From positions 1-16,909 of the forward strand of contig CAMZNQ010000107.1 in the NCBI GenBank assembly GCA_947313765.1: a stretch of DNA of 16,909 nucleotides, in the 5' to 3' direction. Positions within the stretch are counted from its first letter, which is position 1. Every line of letters starts with the position of its first letter. Below the pieces are notes generated by a model. That model ran no database searches and had not been told where the DNA came from. It saw only the letters and a list, made by a program, of their open reading frames with translations. Shown here piece by piece: positions 15,556 through 16,909 of this stretch. This DNA is from an uncultured Sulfurovum sp. GTDB lineage: Bacteria; Campylobacterota; Campylobacteria; Campylobacterales; Sulfurovaceae. A program made the position numbers and the translations under genes.

Positions 15556-16287
15556 TTATTCCTGTTTATATTTCCATGTCCAATCTCTCCATGAACCAAA
15601 ATCGGTAGAGTAATCTAACCCCTCTTCTAGTTGGTCTAAAAAGATATTGCGTTGAACTAATTTAGCACCCCATCTCAACATATGAGGTGTCTCAACTTGA
15701 CAATCAATAAAATGATAACACTTTTCAACACATATGTTACTTAATGCAAATAGAGCTACCTTTGAAGCATCAGGCATAAGAGTAAACATTGACTCTCCAA
15801 AAAATATTTTTCCCATCGCAATTCCATATAGTCCACCTACTAATTTTCCCTCGTAATAGGTCTCTACAGAGTGGGCAAACCCCATATCATGAAGCTCCAT
15901 ATATGCCTCTTTCATCTCTTTGGTTAACCAAGTTCCCTCTTGATTTGGTCTAGGGATATTACCACAACTTGAGATTACCTCTTCAAAATTATGGTCAAAC
16001 TTAACCTCATATCCTCTATTTCTTAGAACTCTACGAAAAGATTTAGATGTTTTAAAATCTTCTGGATATAGAAGCATACGAGGATTTGGAGACCACCAAA
16101 GAATTGGGTCATCAGAGTTAAACCAAGGAAATATACCTGTACGGTATGCTTTCAAGATACGATTAGGGTTTAAATCTCCTCCAAAAGCTAAAAGACCCTC
16201 TTCACTAGTATATCTTGGATTTGGAAATGAGTGTGAAGAGTTACGCAATTGAGGAATATAATAATCATCATCAAAGATTGAAGGCAA
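15556..16287 (-). CDS. aat: Leucyl/phenylalanyl-tRNA-protein transferase
   Basis: Transfers Leu or Phe from aminoacyl-tRNA to proteins with N-terminal Arg or Lys, creating a primary bacterial N-degron recognised by ClpS and ClpAP; cytoplasmic. Family blocks occur in order: GLLAFGGDL (31-39), GIFPWF (51-56), PILWWSPNPR (61-70), EGTWLT, GKLVGGLYGI and FFGESMF, ending with IDCQVETPH. The length is 243 aa, close to the usual size. The start is TTG: an in-frame TGA lies two codons upstream and no ATG occurs until about residue 71. AGGAG lies 10 bases before the TTG. The gene overlaps the end of clpA by 17 bases, so its translation is probably coupled to that of its downstream protease partner. Confidence 0.94.
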   Translation of the reverse strand: MPSIFDDDYYIPQLRNSSHSFPNPRYTSEEGLLAFGGDLNPNRILKAYRTGIFPWFNSDDPILWWSPNPRMLLYPEDFKTSKSFRRVLRNRGYEVKFDHNFEEVISSCGNIPRPNQEGTWLTKEMKEAYMELHDMGFAHSVETYYEGKLVGGLYGIAMGKIFFGESMFTLMPDASKVALFALSNICVEKCYHFIDCQVETPHMLRWGAKLVQRNIFLDQLEEGLDYSTDFGSWRDWTWKYKQE

Positions 16288-16909
16288 AGTTCAATTTCTC
16301 CTCTTTATAATCTACTATGACAGTTCCTCCATCTTTTAGTTCTCCAAATAAAATCTCATCTGTTAATGCCTCTTTTATCTCTCTATCAATTACTCTAGCA
16401 ATCTCTCTTGCACCGTAAGAGTCACTATAACCTCTTTTTGCAACATAGTTTCTAGCTTTTTTACCTAATTTAATACTGATTTTTTTACTCTCCATCTGCT
16501 TATTAAGTTTAGCTATTTCAGTATCAACAATCATCTCCACAACCTCTAAAGACAAGTGGTTAAATTTAACAATTGAACTTAAACGGTTTATAAACTCTGG
16601 CGAAAAGTAATCTTTTAAAGCATTTTCTGTTTTTGAACTATTGTCTTTGTTAAAGCCCATTACATTTGCCTCTTTTGTTCCAAGATTAGAGGTCATAATC
16701 AAGATAACATTTTTAAAATCACTAACCATTCCATTGTTATCGGTTAATTTAGCTCCATCCATCACTTGAAGCAACACATTCATAATATCAGGATGTGCCT
16801 TTTCAACCTCATCAAGAAGTAACACTGTATGAGGATTTCTCTTAACCATCTCGGTCAAAAGTCCACCTTGCTCATATCCAACATACCCAGGAGGTGCGCC
16901 GATTAGACG
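16271..16909 (-). CDS. clpA: ATP-dependent Clp protease ATPase subunit ClpA, C-terminal part (5' cut by window)
   Basis: Hsp100 unfoldase that feeds substrates to ClpP. Only the last 212 residues are present, reading in from the right edge with LIGAPPGYVGYEQGG, the pore-loop region of the second AAA+ domain, and no internal start. The Walker B is TVLLLDEVEKAHPD, sensor 1 IMTSNLG, and the arginine finger lies in FSPEFINRL. A VMGF segment occupies the place of the ClpP-docking IGF/IGL loop, which ClpB lacks, so ClpA (or a close ClpC-like form) is favoured. GYSDSYGARE near the end is sensor 2. The direct partner aat overlaps its 3' end, which strongly supports ClpA; the adaptor clpS, if linked, is off the window. 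Confidence 0.92.
   Translation of the reverse strand, partial: RLIGAPPGYVGYEQGGLLTEMVKRNPHTVLLLDEVEKAHPDIMNVLLQVMDGAKLTDNNGMVSDFKNVILIMTSNLGTKEANVMGFNKDNSSKTENALKDYFSPEFINRLSSIVKFNHLSLEVVEMIVDTEIAKLNKQMESKKISIKLGKKARNYVAKRGYSDSYGAREIARVIDREIKEALTDEILFGELKDGGTVIVDYKEEKLNFAFNL

Noticed and set aside
1..16909. CRISPR array, prophage, insertion sequence or tRNA
   Set aside because: No regularly spaced repeats, no transposase or phage genes, and no recognisable tRNA pattern were seen on either strand.

Overview
The window is AT-rich chromosomal DNA from a member of the Campylobacterota (Epsilonproteobacteria), probably a free-living Sulfurovum/Sulfurimonas-like organism; the genus is inferred, not proven. 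The best evidence is the petABC operon, whose third subunit is a diheme class-I-type cytochrome c instead of cytochrome c1, together with the short (407 aa) glucose-6-phosphate isomerase and the overall gene style. Genes are tightly packed, and no gene-free stretch exceeds 300 bases. No tRNA, rRNA, CRISPR array, IS element or phage gene was seen.

Layout. (1) 1-242: gene-free left edge, with a strong promoter-plus-palindrome facing off the window to the left and a small REP-like hairpin. (2) 243-3878, minus strand: a phosphohexomutase, glucose-6-phosphate isomerase and molybdopterin enzyme MoaA, probably co-transcribed at least in part. (3) 4005-6748, minus: petA-petB-petC, encoding the quinol:cytochrome c oxidoreductase, ending in a hairpin terminator; an unrecognised gene (6812-7675) lies upstream in the same orientation. 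(4) 7797-12825, plus: a MoxR-type AAA ATPase and DUF58 protein, then a polysaccharide-export lipoprotein and a TviC/TviB (WbpP/WbpO) pair for UDP-GalNAcA synthesis. (5) 12829-14343, minus: phoU and pstB, preceded by a Pho-box-like promoter. (6) 14540-16909, minus: clpA (cut by the window edge), aat and transaldolase.

How the genes fit together. Phosphohexomutase, isomerase and transaldolase belong to central sugar-phosphate metabolism and can feed nucleotide-sugar synthesis. TviC and TviB would turn UDP-GlcNAc into UDP-GalNAcA for a surface polysaccharide that the export lipoprotein helps move across the outer membrane; no glycosyltransferase, polymerase or flippase is present here. PstB and PhoU belong to phosphate uptake and its signalling, and the DNA upstream of pstB has the geometry of a PhoB-activated promoter. 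ClpA and Aat form an N-degron module: Aat tags protein N-termini and ClpAP destroys the tagged proteins.

Most genes are familiar. The less ordinary signals are regulatory or are small departures within known families: the Pho-box-like promoter of an isolated pstB-phoU pair, a possible plus-strand small RNA between pstB and tal, the promoter/palindrome at the left edge, a DUF58 protein that has lost the first metal-site Asp of its vWA-like motif, and bc1 subunits with low-potential and b6-like traits. I found no convincing wholly new multi-gene system.
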